This document shows, one piece after another, positions 34,181 through 45,419 of a DNA stretch of 64,000 nt. The notes under the pieces are model-generated. The model was not told where the DNA came from and made no database searches. It saw only the letters and a list, made by a program, of their open reading frames with translations. This DNA comes from Persicaria tinctoria (taxonomy: Eukaryota > Streptophyta > Magnoliopsida > Caryophyllales > Polygonaceae). A program made the position numbers and the translations under genes. Position 1 is the first letter of the stretch. The number at the start of each line of letters is the position of its first letter. The stretch lies in assembly GCA_037127255.1 (NCBI GenBank), contig JBANSL010000004.1, positions 56,088,318 to 56,152,317 on the forward strand, in the 5' to 3' direction.

Positions 34181-34461
34181 GAAGATTTCACACGAAATCA
34201 CTCAAGGAGAGGAACTTGTTAGGAAACAACACATCATGGAGGACAATTCAGATAGTTCAGAGGAGACTGGAGCAACACAAAGATGGCTGAAATCCCACAA
34301 GCAAAGAGAAAGAATGCGCCGAATGAAAGCCCTGCTTAGAGAGAAGAAGATATCCCAAAGGAAGAAATTGAAGAAGACATAAGCACCAGACAATAACTCA
34401 CGCCAACTGCTATAGACAAACCATCCTCAGAAGTGCTTATGAATGAGACCTGACCAAGAGC

Positions 34462-35830
34462 TAATAATGCATATTTTATATAGGCATTTAGATAGGTCTT
34501 AATGCATTAGAGTATCCATATTGCATGTTTAATAAGCTTATTCACATTCTTGATGATTTGGTATCCGTAGTTCGGAATCTACAGTTTTTAGTGTTTATTT
34601 GTAGATTTTATTATCCGGACTCGAAAGTTGGAGAACGCATAGAGCAAATGGACAAAGAAGAACTAAGGAACAAGGGCAAAAATTGAGAACATGGAGAAGT
34701 CCCGTCTTTAAGGTTTTGATAAGTTGGAATTAGATTCCTAGATTCTCATGAGAATTGTAGTGATTGGAAAGATTTTTCCAAAACATATTCATATGTGTCA
34801 ATCGAACGAAGGATGACTCCAGAAAGTGCGCTACAAGTTCAGTTTGTCTAAGTTGTTGCCATTGCATAAGCGGCGCTTGCCGCTAAATTACCGATGCCCA
34901 CCGGTCTACTGTTTCCGAATCTACGAGATTTTCCGAGACGCTGTCTTTCCTATTATTATAATATTATTTTAGCCGGTTTTATTCTAGGGTTTTGTCGAGC
35001 CTTTAAGCAGTATTAAGACTCATTCTCAACCCTTTGAGGAGAATTCATAGACATAATTTCATATTCACATAAAGAGAGATGAGAGGATTTAAGTTTAGAG
35101 ATTCAAGGTACGTTATGCTTGCCCAGAATTCTTGTGGTTTTGCTATCATTCAAGACTTGGTTAGTTGATTGTGAAACTTGATTTCTATGTTATTTATAGG
35201 TTTATTTATCATCTTGATCTTCATTATTTATATTTGTGATTTTTTCTATGACCGTGCATCTAGTTAGAATTCGCATCTATGCTATGAATCCGTAGTTGGT
35301 TTCTCGATAGCAAGCGAAGTCAATGATTTAGTAATATTTCTATGCCTTTGTAGTGGATTATAACAATTCATCTATGTTGAGTAGATGTTATTAGGGTCGA
35401 ATGGGTTGTTCCTTTCTTTCCTAACTGCATTGAATTGATATGCCAATTGGTTTCTTGTACTCGACTAAGAGATTGTATCTTTACGGCACAATCGATTAAG
35501 GATAGTCGACATAAGCTTAGGACTAATATCGAAATCACCTCAAGGATCAAGTAAATCAACCAATGTTGCGAATTATAGGCGAAACCACACTCTTATCTTT
35601 TATATTCTCTTTGTTCCTATTCATATCTTTATCTTAGTTTATTTTCATTATCTATCTTCATTCATATTCCTATTCTATCTTTATTATCATAATTGATAAA
35701 CACACATTGCATTGAAGTACTTGTTTCTCTATGGGTTCGACCCCTTACTTATCCGCTATACTAGTTTACTAGTTAGTTCGTTAGTTTGGGATTTTTGGCG
35801 TGGTGAAACCTAATGACATTCATCCCACCA
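34462..35830 (+). mobile_element. Solo LTR (1.37 kb Gypsy family), copy 1
   Basis: Starts TAATAATGCATATTTT (ancestral TG mutated), ends CATCCCACCA, with AGAGC to the left (34457-34461) and AGAGCC straddling the right end. It is homologous to 45916-47285 (inverted) and 50562-51860. Length 1369 bp against 1370 bp for the copy at 45916. It contains the TTCATATGTGTCAATCG and ATGACTCCAGAAAGTG blocks and the TGGGTTCGACCCCTTAC word near its end. It separates Athila-2 gag from protease. Confidence 0.75.
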
Positions 35831-36057
35831 GAGCCCCTTTTACAAAAGCCCTAGAATGTCAGAGAAAGGCAATAGATAATAAAGAACTCCTAAAGACATT
35901 TTCCAAGTGTGAGGTAAACATCTCTCTCTTACATTTTCCAAAAGAACCTTGTTGTGCTAAATTTTGAAAAGAATTATGCACATTTAAGAGGAGTTAAAGA
36001 CCAAAGAGACGGGAAAAGGTAAACCTACGTGATCAAGTTTTAGTTGTATTTCAAAGC

Positions 36058-36534
36058 TGAATGCTCGAGAAATGCGGAGATCTGAGTCTGTTTACTATAC
36101 CTTGCACCATAGGAACCACTAAACTTGAGCATGGCCCGCTAGCTCTAGGAGCATCTATAAATGTTATCTCGTATTCCTTGTATCTTTCTTTAAAACTAGG
36201 TAACCTGAAGGAAACAAGAGTGGTAATACAACTCGCAGATCGCTTGTAGATCTATTCAAAAGGAGTAGTGGGGGATGTATTGGTAGAGGTAAATGGACTA
36301 ATCTTTCCTGCAGATTTTTATATTCTAGAAATGGAGAACGATGTCAAGGATGACTCAATTCTGCTGGGTAGACCATTCCTCAAGACCGCAAAAATAAAGA
36401 TCAATTGTTTCAATGGATCTATATCCATGGAATTTGATGGTAAGACGGTAGAATTCTCTCTTTCTAAAGCTATGACATATCCATTAGAGGATCCTACCGT
36501 AAATCTAGTATACATAATAGATATTTGCACTTAA
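36058..36534 (+). pseudogene. Athila-2 retropepsin, catalytic Asp lost
   Basis: FTIPCTIGTTKLEHGPLALG then ASINVISYSLYLSL. The family D-L-G-A-S is A-L-G-A-S here, so the catalytic Asp is replaced. After a stop at 36247 the frame continues GDVLVEVNGLIFPADFYIL and ILLGRPFLKTAKIKINC. Same domain order as the Athila-1 protease, but with an independent substitution. Confidence 0.85.
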
Positions 36535-37069
36535 GATATGTTTGAACTAAACAAAAGAGATGATGACTTGTAGGTAGCATTAGAAACTCTTCTAAAAGAG
36601 TTTTCCAAAAATTATATTTTACCTAACAACCTGCGGGTAAAATCTCATGCATTGGATGGTCTCAAGAGACACTCGGACTACCCAATAAATTTATCACTAA
36701 CTCTCTCGAGCGATAAACTTTTACTCTCTGAAGTTGAGCTAAAGCCGCTTCCAAATCATATTAAGTATGTATTCTTGGGAGACGGCGACACATGCATTAC
36801 TTGCAATAATCAACAATAACTCCAACAAGCTCAGCTAGGAACAAGAGAGCAAGTTAGTCACAATTCTGAAGGAACACATGACTGCATTGGGATGGACAAT
36901 TGCAGATATCACGGGAATCAACCCTACACTCCGTATGCATAGAATCCTAATGGAGGACAACGCAAAACCATCAAGGCAACCCCTAAGGTGAATCAAACCC
37001 CTATGGTGAAGGTAGTCAAGAAAGAGGTGTAGAAACTTCTGCAAGCAGTAGTAATCTATCCAATATCAA

Positions 37070-37560
37070 ATAGCCAGTGGGTTAGCCCAACACAAATGGT
37101 TCCAAAGAAATAAGGGATCACTATAGTGAAAACTGAAGAAGGAGAGATGGTACCTACTCGAGTACAAACTGGTTGGAGAGTATGCATCGACTACCGCAAG
37201 CTAAACGCAGTAACTCGTAAGAACCACTTTCCCGTACCTTTTATTGATCAAATGTTAGAGTGCCTTGTCGGCCACTCATTCTTTTGTTTTTTGGATGGTT
37301 ATTCAGGTTATTTCCAAATTCCCATAGCACCGGAGGACTAGGAGAAAACAACGTTTACATGTCCCTTTGGAACATTTGCTTATATGAGAATGCCTTTTGG
37401 ATTATGTAACGTCCCAGGTATATTCCAACGGTGTATAATGAGCACCTTCTTGGAGTACGTTGAAAATTTCATAGAAGTGTTCATGGATGATTTCAAAATG
37501 CACGGTGACATTCTTGTTTACATCATTTCTCAGTAGTGTTGCAAAGATATGTTGAACCTA
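37070..37560 (+). pseudogene. Athila-2 reverse transcriptase
   Basis: WRVCIDYRKLNAVTRKNHFP and FLDGYSGYFQIPIAPED, then a stop (37339). It then continues TTFTCPFGTFAYMRMPFGL and EVFMDDF, the Y/F-x-D-D catalytic box. Several stops and a degraded segment after 37500. The preceding connector (36600-37070) is also broken. Confidence 0.85.
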
Positions 37561-37593
37561 ACCACGTTCTAAATTCGGAAAAAATGTCATTTT

Positions 37594-38280
37594 ATGGTAA
37601 AAGATTGTATTGTGTTGGGACATGTCATGTCAAAGAAGGGAAATGAAGTTGATAAAGCAAAGATTGAACTTATTCAATCTCTACCTTATCCAACTAATGT
37701 GCGCGAAATTCGTTCATTTATAGGCCATGCCGGTTTCTATCTCATGTTTATCAAGGACTTCTCAAAGATTTTATCCCCACTATATGATCTTCTAAAAAAG
37801 GATGCCATGTTCCAGTTTGATGATAATTGCAAAGAGACTTTCTACGAATTAAAAAATTGCCTCACTACCGCACCAGTAATTCAGCCACCGTATTGGTCAC
37901 AACCATTCGAGCTAATGTGCGATGCCAGTGATTATGCCGTTGGACCGGTACCTGGCCGAAAAATGTATAAAGCTTCAAATATCATGTACTATGTCTCGAT
38001 GACACGTAATGAGGGACAAAGGAATTATACCACCACAGAAAAGGAGGTACTGACACTGGTGTTCACCCTGGAGAATTTCGAGCATATCTATTAGGCGCAA
38101 AGGTAATCTTTTACACTGACCATGCAACTCTCCAACACCTCATGGAAAAGAAAGACGCTAAGCCTAGATTAATCCGATGGATATTGCTTCTCACAGAGTT
38201 CAACATTGAGGTTCGAGACAAGAAAGGAGTAGAAAACCACGTTGTTGACCACCTCAGTCAGATTTCTGAGGACTGGTGAT
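37594..38280 (+). pseudogene. Athila-2 RNase H
   Basis: Connection segment VREIRSFIGHAGFYLMFIKD, then MCDASDYAVG with the first catalytic Asp and [17 protein letters not shown] with the Glu. A frameshift near 38092 (TATTAGGCGC) moves the reading to [14 protein letters not shown] and VVDHLSQIS. It would degrade RNA in the DNA-RNA hybrid. Confidence 0.85.
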
Positions 38281-38329
38281 GGGAGAGAACAACCCAAAAA
38301 TTTAGGCATTTTTTTCATATGAGAGCCTG

Positions 38330-39672
38330 ATGTCCTTGCAAAATAGGACAACATCTAATACTGGAATGCTGATATATATAGTCAACTTCATCGTCACAGG
38401 AGTTTTTCCGCCAAACCTCCCCAAAGAAAAGAAGGAAAAGATTCGTCATGACGCTAAGCACTATGTTCGGGACGACTCTTTCCTCTGGAAGCACTGCACT
38501 GATCAAGTAATTCGTCGATGTCTTCCTGACGATGAGTTAAATTCTGTCCTTGATTTATGTCATTCCCAAGCATGTGTGGGGGGGGGGGGGGGGGGCATTT
38601 TGGACCCCAAAGAACCGATAACAATGTCCTTGATGTAGGATTCTTTTGGCCACACATCTTTCGCGATGCTCACGCTTTCTGTACGGCTTGATATCGATGT
38701 CAGAAAACAGCAAACAACTCAAGACGAAATGTGATGTTCATGACAACTATGTAATTTTGTGAAATTTTTGACATCTGGGGCATCAACTTCATGAGCCCGT
38801 TTTCTACATCTTTTTGAGAATACATGTATTTTAGTCGTTGTGGACTACGTCTCTAAATGGGTGGAGGCGAAGGCCACCCAAACTGACGATTCTCGTCTTG
38901 TCGCAGATTTCTTAAAAACCTGTTCTCTAGGTTACGAATACCAAAAGCTTTAATCAGCGACTGAGTGGCACATTTCTAGAACAAGACAGTCAACACATTG
39001 CTAAAACGATACGGAGTCATGCTGAAAGTTTCCACGACTTGTCATCCGTAGACAAATGGCCAAGCTGAACTATCAAACAGGGAGATCAAGAGAACCTTAG
39101 AAAAAATCATCCGGCTAGACAGAAAAGATTGGAGTCTATGGTTGAATGACGCACTCTGGGCATATCACACATCTTACAAGACACCCCCTAGGATGTCACC
39201 GTATCAGTTGATCTATGGTAAGACATGTCATCTACTAGTTGAGCTCCAGCATAGAGCATATTGGGCGGTGAAGCAAGCAAACCCGAGGACCGATGAAATC
39301 GGAGAATTCAGAAAGAAGTAGTTGTAACTAGAAGAGATCAAGCTTGACTCATATTATAACACAGTTATATACAAAGAACTAGAAGAGATCGGGCATGACA
39401 AGCACATTCAAAAGAAACAGTTCCAGGTAGGAGATAGAGTTTTGTTGTTTATGTCTCATTTCAAAAAATTTGCAGGAAAACTGTTATCCCGCTAAAGGGG
39501 ACCGTTTACAATCATGCACGTCTATCCACATGGGGCTGTTGACATAAAAGGCGATGGAAGTGGGAACATTTTTAAAGTCAATGGCTAACGATTAAAGTCA
39601 TACTATCGTGGCGATAATGAGGTCACTGTTGAAGAGGTACCTTTACAAGCACCACCAGATGAAACTGACTAA
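38330..39672 (+). pseudogene. Athila-2 integrase
   Basis: The zinc-finger region is recognisable (HYVRDDSFLWKHCTDQVIRR, then DLCHSQAC) but broken by an 18-G run (38578-38595). The core follows in pieces (VVVDYVSKWVEAKATQTDD, later [13 protein letters not shown]). The C-terminus ends GNIFKVNG and VEEVPLQAPPDETD before the stop at 39670. Multiple stops. Confidence 0.75.
38578..38595. repeat. G18 homopolymer
   Basis: Eighteen consecutive G within the integrase zinc-finger sequence. Either expansion of a GGG codon run or an assembly artefact. Confidence 0.9.
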
Positions 39673-40444
39673 ACAGTGACTACGCCGAGTCACTGACTTA
39701 AAACAAAAGTGCTGCTCGGGAGGCAACCCAAGGTAAGTATTTTGTCAAGCTTTTAATTTTTTTCTCTTTTTATTTCTTTTTACGATGGCTTTCTTGGGAA
39801 CATTACCATACGAAAACGAAGGAAGAAAAAAGGAAACAAGGGATCGCTACCAGCTGACACTGACCCCTGGATCGGCACCCGCCGATCGAGTCTCGACGCC
39901 CGCTGATGGATTCCCATAAACTCTATCCTATTTTTTAGATTTAATTTTCATGGGCCCCACCCAAAATTTAAACCCAAACCCTTCATCTTCCTCTCCTTAA
40001 CCCCAAAAATCCATACCCCCTCTCTTTTGAGCCGCCATAGCCTACTAATCCACCTCTCTCTCTCTTTTCTCGATTCACAAGCACCTCGGTCCTCCGTTTT
40101 GAAAATCGATCGCACCACATCGATCTTCTTATCCCGATCTACGCTTTCATACAACTTACCCACCGAAACCCCATCTTTTAAATTCGCCCACTTCCCCATT
40201 ATTCACCATAAAAACCCTTTTCTTGAAGGTTTGGATCAAGAATCGTGTTTGGAGAAACTTTTGTGAAGGAAGCCAACGGTTTTGAAGAGTTTAGACATCT
40301 AAGCCAACATATTTCAATTGGAGATTTCAAGCCTAGAAATTGACGCTCGCCGATAGGTCTTCGGAGGCCACCGATCCGCATGTAGAAAGTATATTTGTCC
40401 TTTTCTTTGCGTAAGTCCGATTTCTCTTTTCTTTTTCCTCCATC

Positions 40445-41350
40445 ATGACTACAATTAGGTTTATGGAAGAACTCCAAAACCTAACCGTAGAAACTAGGAC
40501 TAGATGGAAGGATTTAGAACATAGGAAATATGCATCGACGAAATGCTTTGACACCGCAATACTAGAGCGTTTAGGCCTAATCGACCAAACGATCACTCTC
40601 CTTCAGAAGGTTGGACTCGAGCGATTTTTTAACCTAAGGCGCCCCAATTTACCCTGCACTGACTCGCGAATTTATCGTCACCTTAAAGGCATCTAACGCA
40701 GAAATCGAGTTCCACCTCGATAGACAATGCTTTAGAAGGTCTTGCTTGGCGATCACACGCTTTATAAGGTCACCATGATGGATTGGGCTTATGTTTTCTA
40801 TATCACCCCCGAGGTTATCCATATTTTGGACTTGGTTCAGCTCTTCCGTGATGCTTATTTCGACATGCAGTGGGGAGATGCTTAGCGTGATACACATACC
40901 ATTGCTTTTGGAGATTTGATCACTATCATCACTCTTTGTGTTGGTCGTGAGCTTGATGATGATAACTTCTTCTCTGATTCATATCGTTGGGGTCATGAGG
41001 CGCTTAATCGAGTTGTTCATTTGGTGGGAGATGTTGCTCCTTTTTAGTGGTTTGCCTTACCTAAAGGCAGACATGAGATTCCCTTCCCTAGTTACATACC
41101 CATGGGCCGCACCATCGCATACTTTCAGATTCCTCATGGGTTCATGGATATTGGCCTTCCATCGACCGAGGAGGACTACGATTATTCAAAAGAGGATATG
41201 GACTATCACCCGGAGCAGCCGGATGAGGAGGAGGATGAGCAGACTGTGGGTGATGATTGTGCTAGCTCTCCCTGGCCTAATATTGATCAGAGATTGACAT
41301 CACTCCAGGTTTTGACAGATGGCATCCAGCGCTCGCTTCAGGAGGAGTGA
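40445..41350 (+). pseudogene. Athila-2 second ORF (ATHILA ORF-1-like)
   Basis: Lies after pol, where Athila elements carry an extra ORF. Recognisable pieces: RKYASTKCFDTAILERLGLI, DWAYVFYITPEVIHILDLVQ and YIPMGRTIAYFQIPHGFMDI, ending in an acidic tail (EEDYDYSKEDMDYHPEQPDE). Stops interrupt it (40694, 40884, 41045). Proposed env-like in position; function unknown. Confidence 0.55.
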
Positions 41351-41652
41351 CAGGCTTGTCAACTCTTTAAGTAGTATCATTCTGATTAGATGCAGCAGCA
41401 ATCCACCTGGATGCAGCATCAGGATCAGTGCTGGCAGTTCATGGAGCAAAGGATGGATATGCAGGACCATAGGATGTCGAGCTTCTTTGATTTGTTTCAG
41501 CAACAGTTTCTTCCACCACCACTACAGCAATATGTAAGCATTAATTCCTGGCCATCTTTATCAGTTACGTTTTTATTTTCTGAAGTTTTGATGCCAGCAA
41601 TTTGATTTCATTTCCTTGGTGAGACTGTTTTCATTTGGGACAATGAAAAATT

Positions 41653-41666
41653 AAAGTGTGGGGGAG
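41653..41666 (+). other. Polypurine tract of Athila-2
   Basis: AAAGTGTGGGGGAG, directly upstream of the LTR-like TG at 41679; the usual Athila form. Confidence 0.8.
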
Positions 41667-41678
41667 AAAACCTTGGTT

Positions 41679-43792
41679 TGTAACAAACTAGACCACTTAT
41701 GTTCTATTTTGTGCATGCATACATGTTTAACATTCTACACTTGCGTTCTAAATAACATCTTCAAGAAAATCAAAAAGTATTCAGTCAAAATATCATTAAA
41801 GTGGTTCTGACATTTTCAGTTAAATTGCTCTCAGAAGTTATAACATTAAAGTGGTTCCGACATTTTTAATTTTAAAATAGAACAACATGCAAGGCAATAT
41901 TAAGTCAAAATATCGACATTCAAACAACCCATTTAGTCTTCAAAATGACATCTCAACATCCAAGATATCATTTAAATAATTCTCTTTGACCAAATCCTTA
42001 AGCATGTAAAGTTATATAAGTCACGAATTACCATAGCAAATCTTTTTTAAATCTAATTCATCAAACTATATCATAAAACAACACATATAATTTAAAACAC
42101 ACAACAAACCCAACCCAAACTGGGTTTAGCTAAAATCGGCCAAGGCCCAAGGAAAAAAGAAGGAGAATCGTCTTCAGCCCGAGTCCAGATCTGGGTTTCG
42201 ACGCGGCGAAACTCAGATCTCCATTCCCCCACGAGTGAGGTCTCTCGTTACCGCAAAAGCTTATTTTGCCATGGCGAATCAAGCTTTCACCACGACGAAA
42301 GGCATCACTCTCTTCCTTGTTCCCAATTCTTGTTCGCCGCGACGATCATGGTTTTGCCGCGGCGAAACAAGAAATTGTTGGCTCAATTTATTTATCCAAA
42401 CTCGATTGTTTCTTCCACAAACCACTCTCATCTTTTCTGACTATATTACCCAACCCCAAACATCATGAAAAGAAGAAGACGTGAGCTAGAGAGGAGGGGG
42501 GGGGGGGGGAGAGGGATTGCCGAGAGTTTCGAATGAGTTCCAAGGTGCTTCAATGACGGATTTTCGAGCTCCAGCGGTGAGAAAAGAGCTTGTTCAGGGC
42601 CTAGAAGCATGATAGGATGAGTAAAGGTCCTCTTTTACAGGGGTTGGAGTTGAAAATAAAAGGAAAAGAGAGGACCTGACCTTACCGCGCGAAAACAAGG
42701 GAAATGGACGAAAAGTGACTCAGCATGGCTTTTTCGAGACTGGATTTTCGTCGTCTTGGCCTAGAAAGGTGGGGGAGGAGTTAGAGGTGAACCTGTATGG
42801 AGATTTGGAGTGAAAGGAAATGAAATGGGCTCACCATGAGAGGAATGAAGAAAGGGGCGTGCTTCGCGGGCAGCTCGTGGCGGTGATCCCACGACGAACA
42901 CAAACAGAGCTACTGCTACTTGCTGAACGACGACGAGGGAGGGGCTGAAGCTTCTTCTTTCACTTGGACAAGAGGAGGAAGAGAGCTTTGGGGATGTTTC
43001 ATGTGGTTTGGCTCGGCAAAACAACAAGAACAAGGTAGAGAAGGGTTGTGTTTGCGCTTTGCTATGGTGAAGATCGAAGAAGGGAGCTTTTGGGAGATGT
43101 TTGGATTCAAAATGGGAGTGAGGAGTGGTGTGTTTAGGGTTTCAGATATGGATGGCCAGGTTTAGGGTTTAGGGATTTGTTCCCATTTTTAGGGGGTTCA
43201 AGATATGGAAGAGGTGTGTGTGTGTATGTGTGTGTGTGAAGAAGAGGCAGTCGATAAAGAGAGAGGGAGAGAGAAAGAGGACTACTTGTTCCTTTGTTTG
43301 ATGACTACTTGCTTCAATGAGGTCATTTAGACCCGAGGTTAACTTGTTGTACAATTTCAAACACTTGTTCCTTTGTTTGATGACTACTTGCTTCCCTGGC
43401 GGGGATTCCCTTTTGGGCGTAGCTAGATGAGAGGCTGACTTTAGACATTGAGTACTTTATACTCTCTTAATATTTTTGGTACTTTAATTATTCTCCGCGT
43501 ATTTCTGTTTTGGCTCAACCATGTCGTGACACTTTGTATCTCATATTTATTTTGATTGCTTGTTTTGAAACATAAAAATTGTTTTGCTCGAGCTAGAAAT
43601 AGGATAGGTGTGGTGTGCAAACACCTGGTCCCCAATGGACCTATCGCGGATTTGGGGTGGGAAATCCCTTCTTTTCAAAATAATATTTTGATTTCGAAAC
43701 TCAACTTGTACATGAATTGCAAGATCCGAATGAAGGTATCCAATCCTTCGTAATGTAAGCCGAGTTTTATAACTCAGATCATTACATAGTTT

Positions 43793-43796
<4 letters not shown>
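41679..43796 (+). repeat. LTR-like segment, composite
   Basis: Starts TGTAACAAAC next to the Athila-2 polypurine tract and ends GATCATTACA. The last 280 bp are similar to the end of the 7205-14837 solo LTR (CATGAATTGCAAGATCCGAA), not to an Athila LTR. The flanks TGGTT and TAGTT differ at one base. It may be a solo LTR of the other family inserted at the Athila LTR border, or an Athila LTR start fused to it. It contains a GT/GA-rich part (43190-43280) and no convincing gene. Confidence 0.45.

Positions 43797-43880
<84 letters not shown>
43794..43880. repeat. (TTA)n microsatellite
   Basis: About 28 ATT units directly after the LTR-like end. Confidence 0.95.
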
Positions 43881-44093
43881 GATTATATGGTCGTAAATTC
43901 GTAATCCATTATCTAACAAAAAAGTTTAAGTTATTGTGTAAAGTTTTATATTTTCTTATAATCCAGGAAATAAATCGAGAACTAGACAAACCTAGCTCCT
44001 CGAAGAAAGAAAAAATGTACTTCAATTCTCACAATAGTAAAAATTACAAAAATGACTCATTTATTTATTTATTTTTTCCTTCTGATTGATTCA

Positions 44094-44136
44094 GAGGTGA
44101 CTGGAGCCACCCATATTCCCTGCTTTCACCCCTGAT
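44094..44136. mobile_element. Possible orphan hAT terminus
   Basis: The reverse complement reads CAGGGGTGAAAGCAGGGAAT, similar to hAT ends such as the one at 26165. No partner end or 8-bp duplication was found. Confidence 0.35.
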
Positions 44137-44264
44137 ATGCGCTAGCTCCCTTTTTTTTTATTTCTTTTGTTAGAGTACTTTGCCAAATTTATGGGTTCTA
44201 AACTAATATAAATACAACAATGTATAATAACCTAACACAATGCACATTAACCTACACCAAGGTA

Positions 44265-44354
44265 CATTTAAAGGTGGTTTTCTGAAAAAAATTATTTTAA
44301 GGGTGGTTTTGTGAAAACTCACCTATTTTACGGGTGGTTTTCTGTAATTTACCC
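44265..44354. mobile_element. Mutator-like terminus (GGGTAAATTACAG type)
   Basis: The reverse complement begins GGGTAAATTACAGAAAACCA, with two more AAAACCACC repeats, the same family of ends as the MULE at 11866. The second end was not located, so the element size is unknown. Confidence 0.6.
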
Positions 44355-45219
44355 TTTTTTTTGAAAGGTTTATCCAACGGATATAAATAAATATAAAAAA
44401 AATTTAATTTGGTCGACGGAGCCCCCCCCCCCCCCCCGGCCCCCCCCGGTCGATTTAGAGATAATGCATATATAAATTCATGAGTTAAATGCAAATTCAT
44501 TGGCCGGTTGGGATGCTTTGAATAATCCCTTTGAAAAGTACAGATCGATCGGAGAGACAAATATCTAAATGCATATCCCCCAATCCAAAGGAGCATATAA
44601 CTATATATGATAAAAGTAGCCTATTATTTTCATGCACTTTTGAACTTTGTCTAATTAGCTGTACTTACATATGCTTTTTTTATGGAATTGATCTATTGAT
44701 TAAATTAGATTGATCAAGCCGATATATAATCTGAATTTGTACGGTATGTTATGGTAGGGTTGATGCTTAATAATCATAACATGGATCTATAACTCAATGA
44801 TCGATAGGTACATAAAGCGTGTCTAGTGTGAAAGGACAAGGAGCAATTAATCTAAGCCAATCGAGCACCATGTACACAACTAAACATAAATGAGGTAAAT
44901 TATAAATATAAATGCTTTAAAAGTGTAAATTGTTTAAAATAATGTAAATTTGAAATTAGATACTATATGAAATGTGTCAATTCAATCCAAATTATTGAGT
45001 AAATTAGTAATTATATTTTATGATTAATGTAATTAAATGATACAATTTATAAGACATTTTACTTTAAATTTGTATTATTTAGATATATTATAAAGTTTGT
45101 TAATCAAACAAATTAGAATATTTATATTTGAACACACATATATTTTGGAATCCAAACAACCGCTTAATTTCTTCAATGGTTAAACTCATTTGTAGAAATG
45201 AGAAATATAAGGACGTCGA
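44355..45219. other. AT-rich non-coding DNA with a C-run
   Basis: Contains C16-GG-C8 (44422-44447), otherwise no gene or repeat recognised. It forms the left flank of the Copia-1 insertion. Confidence 0.5.
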
Positions 45220-45366
45220 TGTTAGGATAGAAAGATATCCGGGATTTGGTAAATCGTATCTTTGATATTGTTGATATTGTAATATCTTGTAATCATACCT
45301 ATATATATGAGGAGATAGAATGAGATCCCTTCGAGGACTCAATTACCCTAATCTTTCCTAATTACA
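45220..45366 (+). repeat. 5' LTR of Copia-1
   Basis: 147 bp, TG...CA, with a TATA-like CCTATATATATGAGG (about 45298-45312). Followed at once by TGGTATCA. Confidence 0.92.
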
Positions 45367-45419
45367 TGGTATCACGCATCCGTTCTTGAATTTCCTAACC
45401 CGATCTCAAGAACCCTATC

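Larger units (their letters stand above)
33400..41678 (+). mobile_element. Athila-type Ty3/Gypsy element, decayed (Athila-2)
   Basis: Plus-strand order: gag fragment, solo LTR insertion (34462-35830), protease, reverse transcriptase, RNase H, integrase, a second ORF region of ATHILA ORF-1 type, and polypurine tract (41653-41666). The 5' LTR and primer site are missing, so the left end is truncated. Every coding domain has stops or shifts. The GGGAGGCAACCCAAGG word after pol (39719-39734) and the long post-pol region are typical of Athila. Confidence 0.85.

Noticed and set aside
44422..44447. C-run as a biological signal
   Set aside because: A pure C16-GG-C8 homopolymer in AT-rich DNA may be slippage or assembly error; nothing else supports a function.
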